From positions 930,001 through 994,000 of the forward strand of contig CAVWEN010000002.1 in assembly GCA_963754045.1 (NCBI GenBank): 64,000 nucleotides of DNA, given 5' to 3'. The position numbers and the translations under genes were made by a program. Of this stretch, positions 24,659 through 31,889 are shown piece after piece. This stretch comes from JALZKA01 sp963754045. Lineage in GTDB: Bacteria > Actinomycetota > Thermoleophilia > Solirubrobacterales > 70-9. Position 1 is the stretch's first letter; each line of letters opens with the position of its first letter. The notes beneath the pieces were generated by a model. The model did not search any database. It was given only the letters and a program-made list of their open reading frames with translations, and was not told where the DNA came from.

Positions 24659-24868
24659 ATGAAGACCGAGATCCACCCCGAGTACGTCGTCGCCCACGTC
24701 CACTGTTCGTGCGGCAACGACTTCATCACCCGATCGACCAAGGCCGACCTCCACGTCGAGATCTGCTCGGAGTGCCATCCGTTCTACACCGGCAAGCAGA
24801 AGCTGGTGGACACCGGCGGCCGGGTCGAGCGCTTCCGCCGCCGCGCCGCGCGCAGCCAGCAGTCCTAG
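24659..24868 (+). CDS. rpmE: 50S ribosomal protein L31, zinc-binding form
   Basis: The 69-residue protein has the L31 pattern with metal-binding cysteines (HCSCGN and CSECHPFYTG), i.e. the zinc-containing C+ type, and the typical ending TGGRVERFRRR. It opens the conserved block rpmE-prfA-prmC-tsaC that leads to the ATP synthase genes in many actinobacteria. No Zur box was recognised. Confidence 0.95.
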   Translation: MKTEIHPEYVVAHVHCSCGNDFITRSTKADLHVEICSECHPFYTGKQKLVDTGGRVERFRRRAARSQQS

Positions 24869-24957
24869 CCCCTTCGCTTTCTCCCGAGCCCATTGGTCGG
24901 GTTGTGAGTCCTGCCTGTCTGAGCTGCGGTCGCGTGCCGCGTTAGCCTCAGCCGAGG

Positions 24958-26028
24958 ATGATCGAGCGCTTGGTGGAACAGATCGAAGGACGGTTCGCCG
25001 AGCTGGAGCGCCAGATGTCGGATCCGGCAGTGATCGCCGATCAAGGCCGCTACGCCGAGGTCGGGCGGGAATACCGCCACCTTCAGGACGCGCGTTCCCT
25101 CGCCAGCGAGTGGCGAACCGTGCGCGACGACCTGGAGGGTGCGCGCGAGCTGCTCGACGAGGACGGGGAGGATGAGGAGCTGCGCAGGGTCATGTCTGAG
25201 GCACCCGCTCGGATCGAGGAGCTTGAGGAGGCGATCCGTCTCGCGATGGTCGAGCCCGACCCCAACGACGACAAGAACGTTCTGGTCGAGATCCGTGGCG
25301 GCGCCGGCGGCGACGAGGCGTCCCTGTTCGCAGGCGACCTCTACAAGATGCTTACCCGCTACGCCGAGCAGCGCGGGTTCAAGACCGAGGACCTCTCGCT
25401 CTCACCCGCGGACATGGGCGGCTTCAAAGACGCTACCTTCGCGATCAAGGGCGACGGCGCGTATTCGGTCTTCAAGTTCGAGGGCGGCACGCACCGGGTC
25501 CAGCGCGTTCCCAAGACCGAGTCGCAGGGGCGGATCCACACCTCCACGGCGACCGTTGCGGTGCTTCCCGAGGCCGAGGAGGTGGAGGTCGACATCGACC
25601 CCAATGATCTGCAGGTCGACGTCTACCGGTCGTCGGGGCCGGGCGGGCAATCGGTGAACACCACCGACTCGGCCGTGCGGATCACCCATGAGCCGACAGG
25701 AATTGTGGTCGCGATGCAGGACGAGAAGTCGCAGCTCCAGAACCGGGAGAAGGCGATGCGCGTGCTGCGTGCACGCCTCTACGAGCGCAAGGTGGCTGAG
25801 CAGAACGCCGAGATAGCAGCGGAGCGCCGCTCCCAGGTGGGCTCCGGCGAGCGCTCGGAGAAGATCCGCACATACAACTACCCGCAGGGCCGCGTGACCG
25901 ACCACCGCGTCAAGGTCACCGCGCACAACCTCGACGAGATCCTCGACGGCAATCTGCGCGAGTTCACAGACGCCCTCGCCGCGGAGGAGAAGCGCGCCCT
26001 GCTCGAGATGCAGGCAGCGGGCGCTTGA
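24958..26028 (+). CDS. prfA: peptide chain release factor 1
   Basis: The 356-residue protein has the tripeptide anticodon-like PxT motif as PKT (in RVPKTESQGRIHTS) and the catalytic GGQ in SSGPGGQSVN. It terminates translation at UAA and UAG. Its stop overlaps the TTG start of prmC, the enzyme that methylates this GGQ glutamine, so enzyme and substrate are co-translated. Confidence 0.96.
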   Translation: MIERLVEQIEGRFAELERQMSDPAVIADQGRYAEVGREYRHLQDARSLASEWRTVRDDLEGARELLDEDGEDEELRRVMSEAPARIEELEEAIRLAMVEPDPNDDKNVLVEIRGGAGGDEASLFAGDLYKMLTRYAEQRGFKTEDLSLSPADMGGFKDATFAIKGDGAYSVFKFEGGTHRVQRVPKTESQGRIHTSTATVAVLPEAEEVEVDIDPNDLQVDVYRSSGPGGQSVNTTDSAVRITHEPTGIVVAMQDEKSQLQNREKAMRVLRARLYERKVAEQNAEIAAERRSQVGSGERSEKIRTYNYPQGRVTDHRVKVTAHNLDEILDGNLREFTDALAAEEKRALLEMQAAGA

Positions 26029-26861
26029 CCTTCGCCTCGGGGGCCGTAGGCGCGCTGGCGGCAGCATCCGACGCCATCGGTGCCGCTGGTTCGGACAGCC
26101 CGCGGCTCGACGCCGAGCTGTTGCTTGCGAAGGCGAGCGGTCTGACGCCGGCCCAGATGGCCGCTGATGCGCCGCTCGACCCCGGCGCCGCCCGCCATTT
26201 CGCCGAGTTGGTGCGCCGCCGGCTGAGACGCGAGCCGATTGCCTACATCGTCGGCAGTCAGGGGTTCAGGCGGATCGAGCTGGCGGTGGACCCGCGGGTA
26301 TTGATTCCCCGACCCGAGACGGAACTGCTCGTCGACCTTGCGCTCGAGCGCAAGGCGACGTCGGTGCTAGATGTCGGGACCGGCTCGGGGGCGATCGCGC
26401 TCGCCGTCGCCCACGAGCTGCCCGGTGCGAGCGTCATCGCAACCGACCTCTACCCGGAGGCGCTCGACGTCGCCTGCGGCAACGCGCGGCGACTCGGATT
26501 GGCGGATCGGGTTAGCTTCGAGGCAGGCACGCTCCCCGCGGCGGGAGGCCGGTTTGACCTGCTGCTCGCCAACCTGCCGTACGTCACGGCGCTGGAGTGG
26601 ATGGAGCTGACGCCCGACGTGCGCGACTTCGAGCCTCGTGGCTCGCTGGTTCCGGGTGTGACTGGGCTGGAGGCGATCGAGACCCTGCTCGCCGAGCTGT
26701 CGGTCTCCAGCCGCGTCGCTGCGACAGCGATCGGGCTTGAGGTGGGGGAGGGGCAGGCGGGCGCGGTCTCGGAGCTGGTGCGTCGCGCAGGCTGGGAGCG
26801 GGTCGAGATCCGGCCTGACCTCGCGGGCATCGAACGCGTCGTCGTGGGGGCCCCGGCTTGA
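26025..26861 (+). CDS. prmC: release factor glutamine N5-methyltransferase
   Basis: The 278-residue protein has an N-terminal helical domain for release-factor docking, the SAM motif VLDVGTGSGAIALAVA, and the active-site motif as NLPY instead of the common NPPY (in LLLANLPYVTAL). It methylates the GGQ glutamine of RF1/RF2. The start is a TTG overlapping the prfA stop (TTGA). The Pro-to-Leu change at the second motif position is seen in some family members. Confidence 0.93.
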   Translation: MTFASGAVGALAAASDAIGAAGSDSPRLDAELLLAKASGLTPAQMAADAPLDPGAARHFAELVRRRLRREPIAYIVGSQGFRRIELAVDPRVLIPRPETELLVDLALERKATSVLDVGTGSGAIALAVAHELPGASVIATDLYPEALDVACGNARRLGLADRVSFEAGTLPAAGGRFDLLLANLPYVTALEWMELTPDVRDFEPRGSLVPGVTGLEAIETLLAELSVSSRVAATAIGLEVGEGQAGAVSELVRRAGWERVEIRPDLAGIERVVVGAPA

Positions 26862-27499
26862 GCCGGATGATCTCGATCGAGCGTGACGGTCCGGAGCTCG
26901 CTCGCAGCGAGCTCACGCGCACCATCGCCGGAGGCGGCGTTGCGGTGTTCCCTGCCGACGGGCTCTACGGCCTCGCCTGCGACCCGTTGAACGCGGCAGC
27001 GATCGGGCGAATCCACGCGATCAAGGGCCGGGACGACGGCAAGCCCGCGGCGGTCCTGTATTTCGACCAGCTCGTGATGCGCGAGCTGTTCGGCAGCCTC
27101 GGCGAGCGCACCCGCGAGGCGATTGCCGCGCTTTTACCCGGACCGGTGACGGTAGTCGTCCATAACCCGGACCGCCGCTATCCGCTCGCCTGCCGGGAGG
27201 ATCCGAAGCGCCTCGGGCTGCGCCTGATTGGCGGGCCCTTGGCGGGTCTCGCGGCACCCCTCTTTCAGACGTCGGCCAACCGCAGCGGAGTTGCCGCCCC
27301 CGGCGCGTTCATCGACGTGCCGACCGGCGTTTTGGAAGGCGTTGATCTGGCGATCGACGGCGGCGCGTTGACCGGCGTGCCCTCGACGGTTGTGGACGTT
27401 ACGGGGCTTGAGCTTGAGGGTGGCTGGTCGCTCCTGCGCGAGGGCGCCCTGCGCGCCGCGGAGGTCGAGAGCGCGCTCGCCGGGGTTGCGCGGGGCTGA
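26858..27499 (+). CDS. tsaC: L-threonylcarbamoyladenylate synthase (Sua5/YrdC)
   Basis: The 213-residue YrdC-fold protein has PADGLYGLACDP, the nucleotide-binding KGRDDGKPAAVL, LPGPVTVVV and TSANRSG. It makes the threonylcarbamoyl-AMP used for t6A37 tRNA modification. A C-terminal Sua5 domain is absent. The start is a TTG overlapping the prmC stop, with ATG 26867 as the alternative. It is convergent with the NTF2-like gene. Confidence 0.92.
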   Translation: MSRMISIERDGPELARSELTRTIAGGGVAVFPADGLYGLACDPLNAAAIGRIHAIKGRDDGKPAAVLYFDQLVMRELFGSLGERTREAIAALLPGPVTVVVHNPDRRYPLACREDPKRLGLRLIGGPLAGLAAPLFQTSANRSGVAAPGAFIDVPTGVLEGVDLAIDGGALTGVPSTVVDVTGLELEGGWSLLREGALRAAEVESALAGVARG

Positions 27500-27507
27500 A
27501 GCTCTGG

Positions 27508-27906
27508 TCAAGCATTGATCGCTTCGAGCGCCTCTTCGAGCGAGAACGAGAAGTCGAAGCGCTCGAGCATCCCGTCGCGCATCGTGGCGACGGCGACGGC
27601 CTCCTGGGTCGTCTCGACCCCGCTCGACTGGCCGCGCGCATGGAGCCGGAACTCCACGGCCACCCGGCGCTCGGAGCCGGGGTGGAAGCGAATCGGCTCG
27701 AAGCGGATCTCGTCCATCACCTCGTAGAAGGACTCCCACCAGTGGCGCAGGCCTTCGCGCCCCTGGTAGAGCTGCGGTTCAGCAGCGAGGCCGGGCAGTG
27801 TCTCCATGCGGAACTCGGGGTGGACGTAGGGCATTACGGCCTCGTAGCCATCCTCGTAGAGGATCCCGAGGGCCTTCTCGAGGGTCTGAATGTCCTGCTC
27901 CGCCAT
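27508..27906 (-). CDS. SnoaL/NTF2-like fold protein
   Basis: The 132-residue protein starts MAEQDIQTLEKALGILYEDG and shows the cone-shaped NTF2 pattern: PYVHPEFRME, YQGREGLRHWWESFYEVMDE (core cited), and a terminal strand with VAVATMRDGMLERFDF. The family includes small hydrolases, isomerases and stress proteins; no function can be assigned. The open frame beyond the start lies antisense to rpiB. The start is 22 bases from the divergent rpiB ATG. Confidence 0.78.
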   Translation of the reverse strand: MAEQDIQTLEKALGILYEDGYEAVMPYVHPEFRMETLPGLAAEPQLYQGREGLRHWWESFYEVMDEIRFEPIRFHPGSERRVAVEFRLHARGQSSGVETTQEAVAVATMRDGMLERFDFSFSLEEALEAINA

Positions 27907-27915
27907 TTCCGGCGC

Positions 27916-27921
27916 TATCGT
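27916..27921 (+). promoter_or_regulatory. -10 box TATCGT before rpiB
   Basis: TATCGT ends seven bases before the rpiB ATG in the short divergent gap, again without a Shine-Dalgarno sequence. Confidence 0.35.
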
Positions 27922-27928
27922 CGCACCG

Positions 27929-28366
27929 ATGCGGATTGCGGTTGGCTCTGACCACGCGGGCTTCGAGCTCAAGGAACTCGTTCGCGCCGTGCTCGAGGGC
28001 AAGCATGAGGTCGTCGATGTCGGCACGGACTCCGAGGAGTCGACCGACTACCCGCTCCACGCCGAGGCGGCAGCGAAGCTCGTCGCCAGCGGTGACGCCG
28101 ATCGGGCTGTGCTGGTGTGTGGCTCGGGCGTGGGGGTCTCGATCGTCGCCAACAAGGTCGACGGTGTGCGGGCCGTCAACGCCCACGACGTCGACGAGGC
28201 GGAAATGAGCCGTCGTCACAACGACGCCAATGTGCTCACTCTCGCGGGAAGGCGCCTCAGCGCCAAGCAGGCCGGGTCGATTGTTGAGCGGTTCCTCGCC
28301 ACCGAGTTCGAGGGCGGACGACACCAGCGCCGCGTGGACCAGATCACTGCTGTCGAACGAAGTTGA
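27929..28366 (+). CDS. rpiB: ribose-5-phosphate isomerase B
   Basis: The 145-residue LacAB/RpiB protein opens MRIAVGSDHAGFELKE and has the catalytic Cys in VCGSGVGVSIVANK and the substrate-binding SRRHNDANVLTLAGR. It interconverts ribose and ribulose 5-phosphate. rpiB and glyA commonly stand between the prmC/tsaC and atp genes; here 3.5 kb of other genes separates them. Its stop overlaps the TTG of the RNase gene. Confidence 0.94.
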   Translation: MRIAVGSDHAGFELKELVRAVLEGKHEVVDVGTDSEESTDYPLHAEAAAKLVASGDADRAVLVCGSGVGVSIVANKVDGVRAVNAHDVDEAEMSRRHNDANVLTLAGRRLSAKQAGSIVERFLATEFEGGRHQRRVDQITAVERS

Positions 28367-28773
28367 AGCGCGGGCTGGTTGCGCTGGCCGCCGCAGCGGC
28401 GCTGCTGGGCGGCTGCGGTGACGGTGGCGACGAGGCGCCCGAGTCCTTCTATACACCGGTTGCACCCCCAGCGACCGAGTCGACTGAGCGACTCGTCCCG
28501 CGTGATGAGCGTGGCGAGGTCGCACGGGTCCTGGCCGCGATCGAGTCCGGCGAGCAGCTGGCCTATCCGCAGGACGGGGGGACGTTCGAGAACCGCGAGG
28601 GTCTACTGCCCGACGAGGAGTTCGGCTACTACCGCGAGTACACGGTGCCGACGCCCGCCTCGCCCGACCGCGGAGCCCGGCGGCTCGTGATCGGCGAGGG
28701 CGGCGAGACGTACTACACGCGCGACCACTACGCCTCCTTTGAGCGGATCGAGCCGGAGGACTTCACGCCGTGA
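28363..28773 (+). CDS. lipoprotein guanyl-specific ribonuclease (barnase/RNase Sa fold)
   Basis: The 136-residue protein has a lipobox LLGGC (Cys18) and a spacer of about 50 residues. A microbial RNase domain follows: GTFENREGLLP, then YYREYTVPTP, RRLVIG and TRDHYASF. Aligned to barnase, the catalytic Glu73, Arg83, Arg87 and His102 correspond to Glu92, Arg103, Arg107 and His122, so it should be active. It would sit on the outer face of the membrane. It begins at a TTG overlapping the rpiB stop and ends overlapping the GTG of a barstar gene, its expected inhibitor. Confidence 0.85.
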   Translation: MKRGLVALAAAAALLGGCGDGGDEAPESFYTPVAPPATESTERLVPRDERGEVARVLAAIESGEQLAYPQDGGTFENREGLLPDEEFGYYREYTVPTPASPDRGARRLVIGEGGETYYTRDHYASFERIEPEDFTP

Positions 28774-29078
28774 CGGTGCGATTCACCGATGCGGGACCCG
28801 ATGCGAATCGCCCCGGCGTGGCCAGGATCGCCGGTGGCGAGTTGACCGAGCGCGACGACCTGATGGACATGCTTTCCGAGGCTCTCGGGCTGCCGGACTG
28901 GTTTGGCCGCAACTGGGACGCTCTCCGCGACGTGCTAAGGGACCCTGATCTGCGAAACGACGTATCCACGGTCGTGATCGCGGGCGCGAGCCACCTCTGG
29001 CGTGAGCATCCTCGGATGGCAGGGTCGCTGGTCGAGGTCTGGCAGGACGCCGAGCTTCGCCTCGTCTTCGAGTGGTGA
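28770..29078 (+). CDS. barstar-family ribonuclease inhibitor
   Basis: The 102-residue protein has the barstar helix EALGLPDWFGRNWDALRDVL, in which Asp50 and Asp54 correspond to the barstar Asp35 and Asp39 that plug the barnase active site. It should protect the cytoplasm from the RNase encoded just upstream, with which it overlaps by four bases (GTGA). The C-terminal strand ELRLVFEW also fits the family. This is a compact toxin-immunity pair. Confidence 0.9.
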   Translation: MTVRFTDAGPDANRPGVARIAGGELTERDDLMDMLSEALGLPDWFGRNWDALRDVLRDPDLRNDVSTVVIAGASHLWREHPRMAGSLVEVWQDAELRLVFEW

Positions 29079-29082
29079 GGCG

Positions 29083-29685
29083 CTAGGCCAGGGCTGCGGC
29101 GCCGGCGGTGACGAAGAGGTCACGTGCCAGGCGTAGCTCGGCCGTATCGCCGCGCTCGATCCACTCCAGGCAGAAGCCCTCCATCGCCACCACGACGAAC
29201 GTGGTCGCGGCCGGGACCCGGGCGCGACCGACGCCGGCGTCAAGCAGTAGTTGGGAGAGCACCTCGCGCCAGCGCGTCTTGATCTGGCGAAGGGCGGAGC
29301 TGATCTCGTCTTCGACCACAGAGACGGCGTTCAGGTCAAAGTAGGCGCGGGATAGGCGCACGTCGCGCTCGAGGATGGTCCAGATGCCGTCGGCGGTGCC
29401 CCGGAGGACGTCCTCGATGGTGTTCGCTCCTTCAACACCGGCAAGGACGTCGCGCGTGATCATCTCGCCAAGCTCTCGCGCGGCCGCGGTTACGACGCCC
29501 TGCTTTGAGCCGAAGTGATACGAGATCAGCGCCTTGTTCTCGCCAGCGCGCGCGGCCACCTTGGCGATCGTCAATCCCGCGTAGCCATCCGCCTTCAAAA
29601 CCTCGAGGCAGGCCTCGAGGATGCGTTCGCGCGCGCCCGAGTCGGGGCGCCCCGGGCGCGCGCGTGAGGCGGGCGCCTCACTCAA
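29083..29685 (-). CDS. TetR family transcriptional regulator
   Basis: The 200-residue protein has an N-terminal TetR helix-turn-helix (ERILEACLEVLKADGYAGLT, then IAKVAARAGENKALISYHFGS, cited in parts) and a helical C-terminal ligand domain. The start overlaps the stop of the R2-like oxidase gene by four bases, so both are made from one message and the regulator probably senses a substrate or product linked to that oxidase. It might also bind palindromes such as those at 19131 or 50336; that is untested. Confidence 0.9.
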   Translation of the reverse strand: MSEAPASRARPGRPDSGARERILEACLEVLKADGYAGLTIAKVAARAGENKALISYHFGSKQGVVTAAARELGEMITRDVLAGVEGANTIEDVLRGTADGIWTILERDVRLSRAYFDLNAVSVVEDEISSALRQIKTRWREVLSQLLLDAGVGRARVPAATTFVVVAMEGFCLEWIERGDTAELRLARDLFVTAGAAALA

Positions 29686-30653
29686 GCGGCAAGCAGCGCC
29701 GGGTCGAGGCCCATCGCGGCGAGCTTCTTCGAGAGCGCTTTCGCGGCGTACTCGAAGATCTCGGACGAGTGGTAGAACGGCGTCTGGAAGTCATACGGGT
29801 CGTCCACCCAGGGCGGCACGAATACGAGCGGCGCAACCGGGAGGCACTCCTTCAGCGTCGCCTCGACGATCTTTGCGTTGGCCGGATCGGCCTTGATCGC
29901 GTCGGCGAGGAACTTCACCCCGAAGCCGACGTGGCGAGACTCGTCGCGGTTCACGGCCGTGAACCCCTGCACGAAGCCGGGGAACCAGCCGCGCTCCTTG
30001 AGCGAGCGGATCATGAACCGTGCGGCGGTGAGGGCGAGCATCCCCTCGATCACCACCATGTAGACGGTGACGCCGCGAACCAGCGCGGAGAAGTTGCTGG
30101 GATCCTCGCGTAGGCGCTCGGCGCAGTCGTGGAGGATGCCGTCGAACATCGTCTCCCAGTCCTTGTTGACGACGTAGCGATGCTGGTCCAGCTGCTCGGC
30201 GATGCCGGCTGCGTCGGAGTTGAACACCTCGCGGTAGAAGCGGTCCCAGAAGACCACGTGCTTCGCCTCGTCAGAGATCTGGGTCGTCAGGAAGAGCTGT
30301 GCCTCCTTCTGGGGGGCGGCCAGGGCGAACGGCAAGAGCTCGACCGTGACCCTGTCCTCGGCGATGAAGAACTCCGAGAAGCCGAAAGCGAGGAACTTGC
30401 GCTCCTCATCGGTGAACATGTCCGGGTCGGCCCACTGGCGGGCGTCCTCGGTGAAATCGAAGTCCTCGGTCGACCAGTGCTGGCGCTGCCAGCGCATGAA
30501 GAGCTTTTCGTAGGAGGGGGCCGCCTCGATGATCCGGTCGAGCCCCGACATCACCTTGTCGATATCGCCGTCGAGGAGAACCTGGAGCGCCTCGTCCTCC
30601 GCCACCAGGTCTGTCGTACCCGCGCCGTTCGTACCTGCACCGTTCTCGCTCAC
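29682..30653 (-). CDS. R2-like ligand-binding oxidase (ferritin-like di-metal protein)
   Basis: The 323-residue ferritin-like protein is related to ribonucleotide reductase R2. Metal ligands are visible as Glu99 (FFIAEDRV), Glu129/His132 (DEAKH), Glu203 (VVIEG) and Glu238/His241 (DESRH). Val102 (Glu+3) and Tyr198 (Glu-5) occupy the positions of the Val-Tyr ether crosslink of R2lox proteins, which carry a Mn/Fe centre and bind a fatty acid. No R1 gene is nearby. The GTG at 30653 has GGAGGA before it and is preferred to a TTG at 30680. Confidence 0.78.
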   Translation of the reverse strand: MSENGAGTNGAGTTDLVAEDEALQVLLDGDIDKVMSGLDRIIEAAPSYEKLFMRWQRQHWSTEDFDFTEDARQWADPDMFTDEERKFLAFGFSEFFIAEDRVTVELLPFALAAPQKEAQLFLTTQISDEAKHVVFWDRFYREVFNSDAAGIAEQLDQHRYVVNKDWETMFDGILHDCAERLREDPSNFSALVRGVTVYMVVIEGMLALTAARFMIRSLKERGWFPGFVQGFTAVNRDESRHVGFGVKFLADAIKADPANAKIVEATLKECLPVAPLVFVPPWVDDPYDFQTPFYHSSEIFEYAAKALSKKLAAMGLDPALLAA

Positions 30654-30680
30654 GCGTTCCTCCTCGGTCGTTCGTCGCAA

Positions 30681-30709
30681 TTCTTAACCGCTCGACCAAC
30701 AAATGTCAA
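30681..30709 (-). promoter_or_regulatory. promoter of the R2lox-tetR operon
   Basis: On the minus strand TTGACA (30704-30709) and TAAGAA (30681-30686) are 17 bases apart, the clearest sigma-70-type promoter in the window. It lies 27-56 bases before the R2lox GTG. Confidence 0.65.
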
Positions 30710-30729
30710 GTCGTCCCACCCCGCCGACC

Positions 30730-30777
30730 TCGTGATCGCCCCTCCGGTGAGGTGAATATCGCTACTTCGGCGGGGGA
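30730..30777 (+). repeat. dispersed hairpin repeat, copy 2
   Basis: Arms GTGAT/ATCGC with inner CCTC/GAGG stem, then ACTTCGGCGGGG. It sits at the 3' end of the DUF559 gene. A short tandem of CGGCGGGGGAG follows at 30769-30793. Confidence 0.6.
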
Positions 30778-31709
30778 GCGGCGGGGGAGCGGCGGAATTC
30801 GAGCGCGTCGGCGATGCGCTTGACAACATCCGACGGGTGCTTCGTGAGTTGATTCCACGTGACTCGAATAACGGCGTAGCCCCAGGCGACCAGGCGGCTG
30901 TCTCGGAGCTTGTCGTGTTCGATCTTTGCCGGGGTGGAGTGGAAAGCAAGGCTGTCCATCTCGACGACGAGTTTCGCCTCCTCGAAGAGGATGTCGGCAG
31001 AGTACGGGCCGATTGGTGCTTCGGTTACCGGATGTGGCAGTGGCGAGGAGCGGATCAGCTCGAGCAAGCGTCTGTGCGCCTCCTCCACCGTCGCCGAGGG
31101 CGGCTCGTCGCGGTCGATCAGCCTCCAGATCCCGCGCACTCCCCGGCGACCGCGGTGGCTCCAGAGGTAGCGCATCATCTCCTCGCGTGTGTATAGGCGC
31201 CGCACGAGTCCTTCGTCGTAAGCCCGCTTCAGCTCCCAGAAGGGTGCTTGCGAAGCGAAATCGAGTACGGAGCGCAGCGGCGAGGTCACCGGCACGCCCT
31301 GATGCGTTGTCCGCTCGCCGGCTACGAGCCGGTCGGTCACGTGAGTGCGGATTAGTCGGGGGCCGCGGCATCGGCGATCCAGAATCGTGACCTGCAGTGC
31401 GAAGCCCGCGCGCCACTCGATCATCCGGAGCAGCTCGACGCCGCTGCGATGAGAGATCCATGCGTTGGGATGACAAGCGAGGACCGCCGCCCACTGGTCG
31501 GCATGCCGCACGGCGGCGCCGTGTCCGACGCGATACACGCCCGGCACCACCGTGCGCAGCAGACCGGTTTCGAGCCAGGTGTCCACCGTTCCCTGCGGTA
31601 CGCCCAGCGCGAGCAGCTGCGCCCGTGCGATCTGGCCGCTCTGACTCTCGGCGAGAGCGGCGACGGCCAGCCACCTCCCCTTCCGCCGAGTGCGCGATTC
31701 TCCCCTCAC
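30762..31709 (-). CDS. AbiEi antitoxin-like / DUF559 (Vsr-like nuclease fold) protein
   Basis: The product of about 315 residues has an N-terminal winged-helix-like region (LAESQSGQIARAQLLALGVP, then VPGVYRVG) as in AbiEi-type proteins. The C-terminal DUF559 domain has the restriction-endonuclease pattern SADILFEEAKLVVEMDSLAFH and DKLRDSRLVAWGYAVIRVTW, cited in part. The start is unclear: GTG 31709 lies inside a hairpin repeat, while a CTG at 31670 with AAGGGG before it would exclude the repeat. Hairpin repeats flank both ends. The role is unknown. Confidence 0.7.
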   Translation of the reverse strand: MRGESRTRRKGRWLAVAALAESQSGQIARAQLLALGVPQGTVDTWLETGLLRTVVPGVYRVGHGAAVRHADQWAAVLACHPNAWISHRSGVELLRMIEWRAGFALQVTILDRRCRGPRLIRTHVTDRLVAGERTTHQGVPVTSPLRSVLDFASQAPFWELKRAYDEGLVRRLYTREEMMRYLWSHRGRRGVRGIWRLIDRDEPPSATVEEAHRRLLELIRSSPLPHPVTEAPIGPYSADILFEEAKLVVEMDSLAFHSTPAKIEHDKLRDSRLVAWGYAVIRVTWNQLTKHPSDVVKRIADALEFRRSPAAPPPK

Positions 31710-31739
31710 CGAGGAGGAAATCGCGATTTCGGCAGGGGT
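31691..31739 (+). repeat. dispersed hairpin repeat, copy 3
   Basis: Outer arms GCGAT/ATCGC and inner CCTC/GAGG stem, followed by ATTTCGGCAGGGG. It overlaps the possible start of the DUF559 gene. Confidence 0.6.
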
Positions 31740-31762
31740 ATGCGCCGCCGTCCCCTGCGACC

Positions 31763-31810
31763 TCGCGATCGTCCCCCCGGTAAGGGGGAAATCGCTACTT
31801 CGGCGGGGGA
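31763..31810 (+). repeat. dispersed hairpin repeat, copy 4
   Basis: Strongest hairpin of the set: GCGAT (31765-31769) pairs with ATCGC (31791-31795) and TCCCCC with GGGGGA, then ACTTCGGCGGGG. It is 72 bases from copy 3, upstream of glyA. Confidence 0.65.
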
Positions 31811-31889
31811 GGGCGGCCATCGTCCCGGTACAACCCCGGAAGTTGCACCGACGCCCCGGACGGTCGGGTGCGTGTGTCAACCTAGGGCC

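Noticed and set aside
30769..30793. CGGCGGGGGAG tandem as a separate microsatellite
   Set aside because: Only about two units; it is an extension of the hairpin-repeat tail.
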